Of a stretch of 12,949 nucleotides of DNA, positions 6,875 through 12,949 are shown in pieces. The notes beneath the pieces were generated by a model that was not told the origin of the DNA, did not search any database, and saw only the letters and a list, made by a program, of their open reading frames with translations. The position numbers and the translations under genes were made by a program. The first letter of the stretch is position 1. Each line of letters opens with the position of its first letter. The stretch comes from CAZYWA01 sp964650975 [NCBI: uncultured bacterium]. GTDB lineage: Bacteria; JADJOY01. Location of the stretch: assembly GCA_964650975.1 (NCBI GenBank), contig CAZYWA010000199.1, positions 1 through 12,949 of the forward strand, read 5' to 3'.

Positions 6875-7725
6875 GCCGCCCTCCGTCGCGGTCCGGCGTC
6901 GTCCATCGCCTTGAGGCCGCGCCCAGCCACGTGATCCCCGACCCGGCTCATCCAGGCCAGCTCGTCGGCGTCCATCGGGCCGCGATCGAGCGCCGTGAGC
7001 GCGTGCTCCATGTCCGCGCGGCTGCGAGGCCCGGTCATGCACAGATGCACGGCGGGGTTCGTGAGCACGAATCGGTAACAGTCGGCGGCGGTCGGGGTGC
7101 GCTCGCCCGGCGGCATGGCGCTCGGCTTGAGCAGCGAAGCCCAGCGCGTCGCGGTGTAGCTCACCATCCCCGGACCGTCGGGAGCGGTGGAGATCGCGGA
7201 GAAGATCTCTCGCTCGGCGCCTCGATGACCGGCGTTGTAGCGGAAATGGTAGATGCCGTAGGCGCGATCGCGCTCGAGCTCGGGGAAGAGCGTGCGCCGG
7301 TGGCTCGAGATCGCGATGTGACGCACCAGGCCGCGGTGCTTGAGCTCCTGCGCCGCGTCGAGGATCGACGTGGGAGGGGGCTGGTTGAACCAGCCGAGCA
7401 GCAGCACGTCGGCGTGGCTGGCGCCGAGGCGGAAGAGGCCGAGCTTGATGCTGGGCGCCATGAGCGCCGCCACCCGCGTGTAGGACTGCAGCACCACCAC
7501 CAGCTTGTCTCGTCCCGCGCTCCGCATCAGCCGGCGGATTCCCGCGGCGAATCCACCGCGCCGGATCGAGCCCCAGTAGAGGTAGTTGACGCCTCGCTCG
7601 AACGCCATTTCCAGCGCGTCCGCCGGAACGCCGAACGACGACGCCACGCCGAGACGGCCTACCGTGAGGCCGGTGCGGCCGAGCGTGACCGGAGTCTGCC
7701 AAGGCGAGGTCGCGGAGCTCTTCAT
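6871..7725 (-). CDS. Aldo/keto reductase-like protein without the usual catalytic residues
   Basis: 284 residues, no signal peptide, predicted TIM barrel. Family marks are LGRTGLTVGRLGVAS (15-29), AFERGVNY (41-48), ADVLLLGW (105-112), ELKHRGLVRHIAISSH (127-142, matching the strand after the helix in AKRs) and MTGPRSRADMEHAL (230-243, matching the C-terminal NADP-phosphate-binding motif). The catalytic tetrad of AKRs (Asp, Tyr, Lys, His) does not appear. By eye, the Asp of FDTA falls at Tyr50 in NYLYWGS, the Lys of ATK at Gln80 in VVVLQSY, and the His of LLHW at Gly111 in LLLGW. Cofactor binding may remain while classical reductase chemistry does not. It could be a pseudoenzyme, or a subfamily with other chemistry. 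It lies 25 bp after the unknown lipoprotein gene and overlaps the PIG-L-like gene by four bases. The start at 7725 has only a weak G-rich binding site (GGGGGTT). Confidence 0.85.
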   Translation of the reverse strand: MKSSATSPWQTPVTLGRTGLTVGRLGVASSFGVPADALEMAFERGVNYLYWGSIRRGGFAAGIRRLMRSAGRDKLVVVLQSYTRVAALMAPSIKLGLFRLGASHADVLLLGWFNQPPPTSILDAAQELKHRGLVRHIAISSHRRTLFPELERDRAYGIYHFRYNAGHRGAEREIFSAISTAPDGPGMVSYTATRWASLLKPSAMPPGERTPTAADCYRFVLTNPAVHLCMTGPRSRADMEHALTALDRGPMDADELAWMSRVGDHVAGRGLKAMDDAGPRRRAA

Positions 7726-7750
7726 GGGACAACCCCCAGAACGGACGGTG

Positions 7751-9097
7751 TCAGTCGCGTGCGCTGATGAGTCCCTGGTAACGCGCCATCCAGTACGCGA
7801 TCAGATAGTCGACGCCAGGGTTGGTCTTCGAGGACGGTTCCGGATCGCACTGCAGCACGAACGGGTTCCGTTGCCACAGGAAATCCGTGCTGCATTGCTC
7901 GGGCACTGGATAGGCGCTCTCTGCTTGCAGATGGGCGGTTCCGATGATGTCGGAAAGTGCCGGGATCGCTTGTTCCAGGGCCACCAGCGTCACCGACCAC
8001 GGATCGAACGCGGCCTTGGGCGGAGTCACCGCGTAGCCGCGCCGCGGCGGGTCGTCGAACGCGGCGAGGTCCTCGAGGATCGACGCGTCCACCTCGGGAT
8101 CGCCGTCGGCCAGCACCGCGCGGTGGATCAGCTCGAAGAACGCGTTGTGCGAGAGGTGGACGCTCTTGTGGATCTGATCGCGGAAGTTGCTCTGGACCAG
8201 CGCGTGGATGTCATCGAAGTCGCGGCTCAGGCGCTCGGCATTCAGGTAATTCTCGTGACTCAGGTTGTTGCCGTAGTACTGCACGTAGCGGTTGTTGAAG
8301 CTGATGGTGGCGATCTCGTAGAGCGTCCGGTTGCTGGCGATCCGGGTGGCTGCGTCCAGATCCTGCTGGCGTCCGGCCACGTGGTACGCGATCAGGTGCC
8401 AGGTGAGCGCGAACGGAGGCAATGCCTCGGGACCGGCGCCGGTCTTCATGCCGTCCACGTCGACGATCAGGTAGCCCTGGCGCGCCACGGCGTCGATCAC
8501 CTCGGTGACGTCGTCGCGGATCGTCAGGCGCATGGTCTCGTCGTCCAGGAAGTCGTATGCGAGCGCTAGCCCCATGAACCAGCCGGTGTACTGGTCGCGG
8601 CTGGTGTCGCCTGTCCAGAGATCGCCCGCGAACGGTCCGTCGGTCACGACGTGGCAGTCCTCGTCGCCGGGATCGCAAGGAGTGACTCCGGGCCCGTCGG
8701 CCGGGGCGCGGTAGCGTGCGATGAAGCCTGGCCGCCCCGTCACCTTCAAGTGGTTGTGAAGGGTGTCGGCGATCTTGAGGATGTTGGCCTTGGCCTGATC
8801 CTCGGCGGTGACCGCGTAACGAAACGCCTGGCTCGCCAGATAGGTGCCGGTCCAGATCGTGGAGTCGCCGCGTCCGTCGTACTGGAGCACGTCGGTCAGC
8901 GAGTCGTCGGTGAACAGCACCTCGACCGTCGCGCCGTAGAGCGGCTGATGGTGCGCCTCGTGCCAGGAGTCGTAGCCGCGGGCCTTGACCAAGAGCGGAC
9001 CGGCCGGACCGCTCTGCGACGAGCTGGCGCCGCCGCAGCCGCCCGCCACCAAGACCGCGCCGCAGAGCGGAAGGAGGCGGGTCCAGCGCGACGCCAT
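7751..9097 (-). CDS. Unknown lipoprotein, possibly with an alpha-helical (six-hairpin type) barrel
   Basis: 448 residues. The N-terminus is a lipoprotein signal: basic and hydrophobic 1-20, then AGGC with Cys21 as lipidation site, followed by a Gly/Ser-rich linker (22-33). I do not recognise a named family. The body is rich in alternating helices with aromatic motifs such as STIWTGTYLASQAFRYA (79-95) and WTGDTSRDQYTGWFMGLALA (161-180). These resemble the helical repeats and DQxTGxxxG segments of six-hairpin glycosidase-like (alpha/alpha barrel) proteins, but this is a weak, by-eye similarity. Two cysteine pairs are possible: Cys141/Cys148, and Cys402/Cys417 near the C-terminus. NNRYVQYYGNNLSHENYLN (268-286) and IHKSVHLSHNAFFELIHR (309-326) are rich in His, Asn and Tyr and could line a binding cleft. 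It is the second gene of the operon, 19 bp after the isomerase-like gene and 25 bp before the reductase-like gene. Anchoring in the envelope is well supported; function is unknown. Confidence 0.82.
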   Translation of the reverse strand: MASRWTRLLPLCGAVLVAGGCGGASSSQSGPAGPLLVKARGYDSWHEAHHQPLYGATVEVLFTDDSLTDVLQYDGRGDSTIWTGTYLASQAFRYAVTAEDQAKANILKIADTLHNHLKVTGRPGFIARYRAPADGPGVTPCDPGDEDCHVVTDGPFAGDLWTGDTSRDQYTGWFMGLALAYDFLDDETMRLTIRDDVTEVIDAVARQGYLIVDVDGMKTGAGPEALPPFALTWHLIAYHVAGRQQDLDAATRIASNRTLYEIATISFNNRYVQYYGNNLSHENYLNAERLSRDFDDIHALVQSNFRDQIHKSVHLSHNAFFELIHRAVLADGDPEVDASILEDLAAFDDPPRRGYAVTPPKAAFDPWSVTLVALEQAIPALSDIIGTAHLQAESAYPVPEQCSTDFLWQRNPFVLQCDPEPSSKTNPGVDYLIAYWMARYQGLISARD

Positions 9098-9116
9098 CGA
9101 TCCATCCGCGATCGGA

Positions 9117-9962
9117 TCAGCCGCCTTTGAATTGAGGCAGGCGCTTCTCCATGAACGAGGCGAGTGCCTCGCCGAGATCGTCGGAGAAGAGAAACGCCGA
9201 GTTCCAGAGCGCGACGTAGCGCAGGCCGTCGGCCACTTCGCTGCGGCGCGTGGCCGCCATGACCTGCTTCGAGCCCTGCACCGCGAGCGGGCTCAACGCG
9301 GCGATCTCGGCCGCCAGCGCGTGCGCACCGGCATGGGTGGCCTCGCGGCCCGCGTAGACGTGATTGACCAGGCCGATCTCGCGGGCGCGCGCCGCGTCGA
9401 TGTCCTTGCCGGTGAACACCAGCTCCGCCGCGTGGCCGCGCCCGACGATGCCTGGCAGGCGCTGCAACGTGCCGAGGTCGGCCACGATCGCCATGCGGGT
9501 CTCGCGCACCGAGAAGCTCGCGTCGTCCGACGCGACGCGCATGTCGCATGCGGTGATCAGATCGATGCCGCCGCCGATGCAGTAGCCGTGCACCGCGGCG
9601 ATGACCGGCTTCCGGATCCGCTCGATCGCGGTGACGCTCTCCTGCAGGCGCAGGATCTCGGTGTGCAGCGTGCGGCGCTGCTGCGCCTGGCTGCCCTCGA
9701 AGCTCACCAGGCTGCCCACCGACTTGAGATCCAGCCCGACCGTGAAGTGCTTGCCTTCCGCCGCCAGGATCACCACGCGGCAGTCGTCGTCGCGGTCGAG
9801 CTCGTCGAAGACACGGGGCAGCGCGTCCCACAGCTCGGGACCCATCGCGTTCCGGACTTCGGGCCGAGCGAGGAACACCCAGGTGACGTGCCCGTCCTTG
9901 CGGATCCTGAGCGGTCCGCTGACGGTTCCCTCCGGTTCGCCGCTGGTGCTGCCGTCGCTCAT
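9117..9962 (-). CDS. Crotonase-fold enzyme, probable delta(3,5)-delta(2,4)-dienoyl-CoA isomerase
   Basis: 281 residues, cytoplasmic. The first 17 residues are disordered. The crotonase core has the acyl-CoA-binding strand/loop KHFTVGLDLKSV (71-82) and the oxyanion-hole segment KPVIAAVHGYCIGGGIDLITACD (118-140). The residues that define dienoyl-CoA isomerase (mammalian ECH1 type) are all present: Asp134 in GGGIDL, Glu154 in SFSVRE and Asp162 in ADLGTLQRLP. Their spacings of 20 and 8 match those I recall for the rat enzyme (Asp176, Glu196, Asp204). In ECH1 these residues move double bonds in 3,5-dienoyl-CoA so that odd-numbered unsaturated fatty acids can enter beta-oxidation. A generic enoyl-CoA hydratase would instead have a Glu pair, so that label would be less precise. 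It is the first gene of the operon; the ATG at 9962 has a good binding site. A role on another CoA ester cannot be excluded. Confidence 0.9.
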   Translation of the reverse strand: MSDGSTSGEPEGTVSGPLRIRKDGHVTWVFLARPEVRNAMGPELWDALPRVFDELDRDDDCRVVILAAEGKHFTVGLDLKSVGSLVSFEGSQAQQRRTLHTEILRLQESVTAIERIRKPVIAAVHGYCIGGGIDLITACDMRVASDDASFSVRETRMAIVADLGTLQRLPGIVGRGHAAELVFTGKDIDAARAREIGLVNHVYAGREATHAGAHALAAEIAALSPLAVQGSKQVMAATRRSEVADGLRYVALWNSAFLFSDDLGEALASFMEKRLPQFKGG

Positions 9963-9968
9963 CCGCCG

Positions 9969-9974
9969 TTCCTC
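9969..9974 (-). promoter_or_regulatory. Ribosome binding site of the isomerase-like gene
   Basis: GAGGAA on the minus strand, six bases before the ATG at 9962. It fixes the start of the first gene in the four-gene operon. Confidence 0.7.
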
Positions 9975-10010
9975 GCCGCGCGATTCGTGAAGGTGGCCAA
10001 GCTATCAGGG

Positions 10011-10038
10011 TTGCGAGAACCGGAGCTACCGCTAACAT
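10011..10038 (+). promoter_or_regulatory. Candidate promoter of the RNase HII-like gene, implying a leaderless mRNA
   Basis: TTGCGA (10011-10016) and TAACAT (10033-10038) are separated by 16 bp; each matches the sigma-70 consensus at four of six positions. The expected start is at about 10045, at the ATG (10046). No ribosome binding site precedes that ATG, which fits a leaderless transcript. The -35 box lies inside a small inverted repeat (GGTT at 10009-10012, AACC at 10018-10021). Confidence 0.4.
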
Positions 10039-10045
10039 CCCGCTC

Positions 10046-10951
10046 ATGCTGGTCGCCGGTGTGGACGAAAACGGGCTCGGACCGGGGCTCGGCCCGCTGG
10101 TGGTGACCGCGGTGCTGATGGAGCTGAGCGTCGAGCGCGAGTCGCGGCTGCGCCTCGACCGGCACCGGCTGCCGGCCGGCGTCGGCGACAGCAAGCAGGT
10201 TTTCCGGCGGACGCCCGCGTCCTACGCGGACGGCGAATCGGCGGCGCTCGCGATGCTGGCGTCGGCGGGGCACGCGGCGCCCGACCTGGTCGCGACCCTC
10301 GATCGCGTGACTCGCGCCGCCGACTTGCGCGGCGGATGCGACGCCGGCTTGGGCCTGCACGTGGCGGCCACCGAGCTGCCGCTCTGGGGCGGCGACCCGT
10401 CGCCGGTCACGAAGTCGCTCACCAAGGCGCGGATCCGGATCGTCGACATCGCGTGCCGGGTGCTGCTCCCGGCCGGATTCAACTCCGTTCGCACCCGCCC
10501 CGGGGGCAAGCTCGCGCTCGACTACCAGCTCTTCGAGGAGGCGCTGGCGCTCTTGTCGCCGCGGCCCGAGCTGGCGCTGCTCGGCAAGATCGGCGGCACC
10601 CGGTTCTACGGGCCGTGGCTCGGTGCCAGCCGGCGGCTCTTCGGTGTCGACCCGCTCGCCGAGAAGCCGGCCGAGAGCCGCTATCGCATGCTGTTCGACG
10701 GCGAGCCGCTCGAGATGCGCTTCGTGCGCGACGGCGACGCCACCTACCTGCCGATCGCCGCCGCGAGCGTGATCGGCAAGTACCTGCGCGAAGCCATGAT
10801 GCTGTGCCTCAACCGGGCGCTGGGCTTCGATGCCGCGATCCCCCACGCGAGCGGCTACTGGTCGGATCCCAAGACCCGGGAAGCGATCGACCGGTTCGAC
10901 GAGCGCCTCGCCACGTCGATTCCCCGCAGCTCCTTTCTCCGCAATGGATGA
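10046..10951 (+). CDS. Diverged RNase HII-like protein
   Basis: 301 residues, about 100 more than a usual bacterial RNase HII. Matches to the family in order: VAGVDENGLGPGLGPLVVTAVL (3-24, family pattern GxDExGRGP), GDSKQV (47-52, like NDSKKL), KIGGTRFYGP (181-190), GDATYLPIAAASVIGKYLRE (230-249, like GDSxxxxISAASIxAKxxRD) and HASGYW (267-272, like HKGY). RNase HII removes RNA from RNA/DNA hybrids and single ribonucleotides from DNA, using four acidic residues. Here Asp7, Glu8 and Asp231 are kept, but the third Asp (LIDGN in the E. coli enzyme) falls at Gly183 in KIGGT. The GRG motif that senses the ribose 2'-OH is GLG (10-12). About 90 extra residues (roughly 65-165) separate the N-terminal and central motifs. 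Nuclease activity is therefore doubtful and the role may differ. The gene is divergent from the four-gene operon, with 83 bp between starts. I leave the symbol rnhB off because of these changes. Confidence 0.85.
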   Translation: MLVAGVDENGLGPGLGPLVVTAVLMELSVERESRLRLDRHRLPAGVGDSKQVFRRTPASYADGESAALAMLASAGHAAPDLVATLDRVTRAADLRGGCDAGLGLHVAATELPLWGGDPSPVTKSLTKARIRIVDIACRVLLPAGFNSVRTRPGGKLALDYQLFEEALALLSPRPELALLGKIGGTRFYGPWLGASRRLFGVDPLAEKPAESRYRMLFDGEPLEMRFVRDGDATYLPIAAASVIGKYLREAMMLCLNRALGFDAAIPHASGYWSDPKTREAIDRFDERLATSIPRSSFLRNG

Positions 10952-11048
10952 AAACGGCGGCCGCGCCCTCGGAGCCGCGTCCGGAACAGGCTAGGCTGCG
11001 CCGCCGTGCGCCCGAGGACGGTCGCCACGCGCGACCCGGCCAGCACCC

Positions 11049-11055
11049 GAGGAGG
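11049..11055 (+). promoter_or_regulatory. Strong ribosome binding site of the CBM9-like gene
   Basis: GAGGAGG nine bases before the ATG at 11065. It fixes this start against the long open frame upstream, which overlaps the RNase HII-like gene. Confidence 0.75.
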
Positions 11056-11064
11056 TTCCTTTCG

Positions 11065-11841
11065 ATGATCCCTGCGCTCGACCTGAAGCGGCGACGCCGT
11101 GCTCGCACGATCGTGCCGGTCCTACTGATGACGGTGGCGGCGCTCGCGGCTGGTTGGGCTCACGCCGCCGACGAGGAGACGGCTCAGGCCCCGGCCGAGA
11201 AGGCCGTCGACAAGAAGGAGGACGGACGGCTCTACCTGGCGCCGCTGCTCGCGCCCAAGGCGCCGGTCGTCGACGGCCGCCTGAACGAAGAGGGGTGGAG
11301 CAACGCGGTCGGCATCGAGCGTCTGCACCTGGCCGGCTCGCCGAAGCTCAATCCGTCGCGGGCCACCGAGGTCTACGTGACGATCGACGACTCCAACCTG
11401 TTCGTGGCGTTCCGCTGCGGCGAGCCCTATCCCGAGCGTCGCAAGCGCGCCGCTCGTCCCAAGGACGTCGACGCGATCGCCGGTGACGACGCGGTGATCG
11501 TCCAGCTCGAGCCCACCGACGACACCAAGGCCGCCTATTACGAGATCACGGTCAGCTCGAACGGTGCCCTGGCGCTGGCGCAGCGTGGAAGCAAGACCAA
11601 GACCTGGAACGCCGGTGGCATTCAGGCGGCGGTGCGCGACGCGCTGGGCGGCTGGGTCGCGGAGGTGCGCGTGCCTTTCAAGGCCATGGGTCGCGGAATG
11701 CCCGGGGCCGGGGAAGTGTGGCGGGCGAATTTCGTGCGCCACATCGCGTCGGTCGAGCCCGCTGAATACGCGAGCTGGGCCGTGCTTCCCGCTCCCGACA
11801 TCCATCAGCCCGAGAACTTCGGCGAGCTGCGTTTCGAGTAG
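11065..11841 (+). CDS. Secreted protein with a CBM9-like carbohydrate-binding domain
   Basis: 258 residues. The signal peptide has a basic start (LKRRRRAR, 7-14), a hydrophobic core (16-29) and a clear AHA cleavage site (32-34). A short charged linker (35-55) precedes one domain that fills the rest of the protein. Its pattern is that of carbohydrate-binding module family 9 and related sugar-binding sandwiches: PVVDGRLNEEGW (67-78), ATEVYVTIDDSNLFVAFRC (100-118), DDAVIVQLEPT (141-151), AYYEITVSSNGAL (157-169), GWVAEVRVPFKAMG (196-209) and the ending ENFGELRFE (250-258). No catalytic domain is attached. Free-standing proteins of this type are often envelope-associated, binding glycans or polysaccharide, but the ligand is not visible from sequence. 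It is the first gene of a plus-strand pair; the POTRA gene starts 44 bp after its stop with a hairpin between. Confidence 0.82.
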   Translation: MIPALDLKRRRRARTIVPVLLMTVAALAAGWAHAADEETAQAPAEKAVDKKEDGRLYLAPLLAPKAPVVDGRLNEEGWSNAVGIERLHLAGSPKLNPSRATEVYVTIDDSNLFVAFRCGEPYPERRKRAARPKDVDAIAGDDAVIVQLEPTDDTKAAYYEITVSSNGALALAQRGSKTKTWNAGGIQAAVRDALGGWVAEVRVPFKAMGRGMPGAGEVWRANFVRHIASVEPAEYASWAVLPAPDIHQPENFGELRFE

Positions 11842-11851
11842 CAGCGCCAGC

Positions 11852-11871
11852 CGGTCCCGGTGGCGGGACCG
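11852..11871 (+). terminator. Perfect 8-bp hairpin between the CBM9-like and POTRA genes
   Basis: Bases 11852-11859 pair without mismatch with 11864-11871 around the loop GTGG. It begins 11 bases after the CBM9-like stop and ends 15 bases before the next ATG. No T-run follows on the plus strand, so it is not a standard intrinsic terminator. It may partly terminate transcription, act as an attenuator, or protect mRNA ends and set the ratio of the two proteins. Confidence 0.5.
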
Positions 11872-11885
11872 AGCACGTCACGAGC

Positions 11886-12949
11886 ATGGGGTGCGGTCCA
11901 GCGCGTCGCCGGTCCTACGGGCTGGCGCGAGCTGCTGCGCTGGGCAGTGGGCTCGCGGCGTTGCTGTGGTGCGGCGCGGGCGTCGCGCGCGCTGAGACGA
12001 CGGACACGACCTCCGCGGCGCCACCTGCAGCGGCGCCCTGTGCCACGCCGGAGCTCGCTCGGGACGCGAGCGGTTCGAGCCAGGGCGCGCCGATGCTCTC
12101 GGGAGTGCGGATCGACGCCGACGTGGGCATACCGACCGAGCAGATCCGTCGCGCGCTGCCGGTCCAGATGGACGTGCCGTTCGACTCCGCCGCGCTCGAT
12201 CGCGTGCGCAGCTTCCTGCGCGAGCTGCCGGTCATCGGGCACGCCTGCGTCGATCTCGAATCGACTCCCGAGGGTGAGGTCCTGGTCCTCGACCTCACGC
12301 GCCAGCCGGTCGTCGCACAGGTGGTGTTCGAAGGAATCTTCCCGGTGTTCGAGCGCGAGGCGCTGAAAGCGCTGCGGATGCGTGCGGGTGACGCGTTCGA
12401 CGCCTCTCAGCTCGCTCTCGAGGCGGACCACGTGGCGCAGCTCATGGCGCGCGACGGCTTCGCGGGCTCGACCTGCGAGGGCCACTTCGAGAACGACGGC
12501 GGCGACGTCACGATCACTTACTCCTGCGACCGCGGCAGCCTCGCGCGGCTGGGGGAGGTGACGGTGCACGGCGCCAAGGTGCTGTCGAACGACGAGATCA
12601 CCTCCGCGCTGACCCCGTGGTTCCTGTTCACCGACGACGGTCTCAAGGCGCACGTCGATGCGCTCAAGGAGCGTTACCGCGACCTCGGCTACGTGCGGGT
12701 GCGCATCGACGCGGTGGCGGGGAAGGCCGACTCGAGCGGCCACGTGCCGGTCCAGGTGGACGTCGACGAGGGCAAGAAGCTGACCGTCGAATTCGTGGGT
12801 GCCTCGGCCATCGCCGAGGACGACCTGCGCGACGCGCTGCCCTTCGCGCGCGAAGGCGGTTACGGCGTCTTCCTGATCGAGGAGGGCATCGACGACATCC
12901 GTGCCCTCTACGAGGACCAGGGCTATCCGGAGGTGCAGGTCACCAAGCA
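11886..12949 (+). CDS. POTRA-repeat outer-membrane protein of the BamA/TamA (Omp85) type, 3' end missing
   Basis: 354 residues are visible, and the frame is open at the window edge. Signal peptide: Arg-rich start, hydrophobic 13-33, and cleavage after ARA (34-36). A linker rich in Ala, Thr and Ser (37-67) leads into at least three complete POTRA-like modules of the beta-alpha-alpha-beta-beta type and the start of a fourth: about 68-139, 140-215, 221-294, and 298 onward. Typical signatures are VVFEGIFPVFEREALKAL (146-163), VTVHGAKVLSNDEITSAL (225-242) and VEFVGASAIAEDDLRDAL (301-318), each starting with the strand-plus-Gly pattern of POTRA domains. Repeats end with segments such as YRDLGYVRVRI (264-274) and YEDQGYPEVQV (342-352), the conserved aromatic-Gly-Tyr turn. 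In Omp85 proteins these periplasmic domains precede a 16-strand membrane barrel that inserts or exports proteins. Three POTRAs would suggest TamA and five BamA; the count is not yet known because the gene is cut. Cys197 and Cys214 could form a disulfide within module 2. The ATG at 11886 has no clear binding site, but the signal peptide supports it. Confidence 0.88.
   Translation, partial: MGCGPARRRSYGLARAAALGSGLAALLWCGAGVARAETTDTTSAAPPAAAPCATPELARDASGSSQGAPMLSGVRIDADVGIPTEQIRRALPVQMDVPFDSAALDRVRSFLRELPVIGHACVDLESTPEGEVLVLDLTRQPVVAQVVFEGIFPVFEREALKALRMRAGDAFDASQLALEADHVAQLMARDGFAGSTCEGHFENDGGDVTITYSCDRGSLARLGEVTVHGAKVLSNDEITSALTPWFLFTDDGLKAHVDALKERYRDLGYVRVRIDAVAGKADSSGHVPVQVDVDEGKKLTVEFVGASAIAEDDLRDALPFAREGGYGVFLIEEGIDDIRALYEDQGYPEVQVTK

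Noticed and set aside
6875-7732. N-terminal extension of the PIG-L-like open frame to a Met at 7732
   Set aside because: It lies out of frame over the reductase-like gene and has Arg/His-rich shadow composition. The lipoprotein signal and ATGA overlap place the start at 6874.
10956-10978. Possible hairpin after the RNase HII-like gene (GCGGC and GCCGC arms)
   Set aside because: There are only five pairs with a 12-base loop and no T-run, too weak to call a terminator in DNA this rich in GC.
1-12949. CRISPR array, transposase, integrase, tRNA, rRNA or phage genes
   Set aside because: I looked for spaced direct repeats, terminal inverted repeats and recognisable products on both strands and found none.

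Overview
The window is high in G+C and densely coded. It looks like chromosome from a Gram-negative, probably deltaproteobacterial or Myxococcota-like bacterium. The reasons are a signal-peptide protein with tandem POTRA domains (outer-membrane biogenesis), two clear lipoproteins and a further possible one, a sigma-70 factor of proteobacterial type, and beta-oxidation-type enzymes. The taxonomic placement is inference from gene content and base composition; no rRNA or tRNA gene is present. I see no phage, transposon, CRISPR array or recognisable defence system.

Layout. (1) 19-3413, minus strand: a secreted or lipid-anchored neutral/alkaline ceramidase-like protein followed 71 bp later by a secreted sulfatase-superfamily protein, probably one transcription unit. 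(2) 3524-4222, plus strand: a small conserved-hypothetical protein with transglutaminase-like Cys/His features. It converges on (3) 4314-5609, minus strand: a 431-residue sigma-70 family factor. A strong GC hairpin lies between the two. The sigma gene has its own sigma-70-like promoter (perfect TTGACA) at the edge of an unusually AT-rich, non-coding stretch of about 230 bp. (4) 5951-9962, minus strand: a tight four-gene operon encoding a dienoyl-CoA isomerase-type crotonase, an unknown lipoprotein, an aldo/keto-reductase-like protein lacking its catalytic residues, and a PIG-L/LmbE-family lipoprotein whose start overlaps the previous stop by 4 bp. (5) 10046-10951, plus strand and divergent from that operon: a diverged RNase HII-like protein whose promoter geometry suggests a leaderless mRNA. 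(6) 11065-12949, plus strand: a secreted CBM9-like protein, then after a perfect 8-bp hairpin the N-terminal part of a POTRA-repeat (BamA/TamA-family) outer-membrane protein that runs off the window end.

The most interesting points are the two proteins that keep a family fold signature but appear to have lost catalytic residues (the reductase-like and RNase HII-like proteins), the operon that joins the reductase-like protein to two lipoproteins and an acyl-CoA isomerase, and the sulfatase-like protein with Thr in place of the formylglycine Cys/Ser. All active-site statements come from reading motifs by eye, without alignments or structures.
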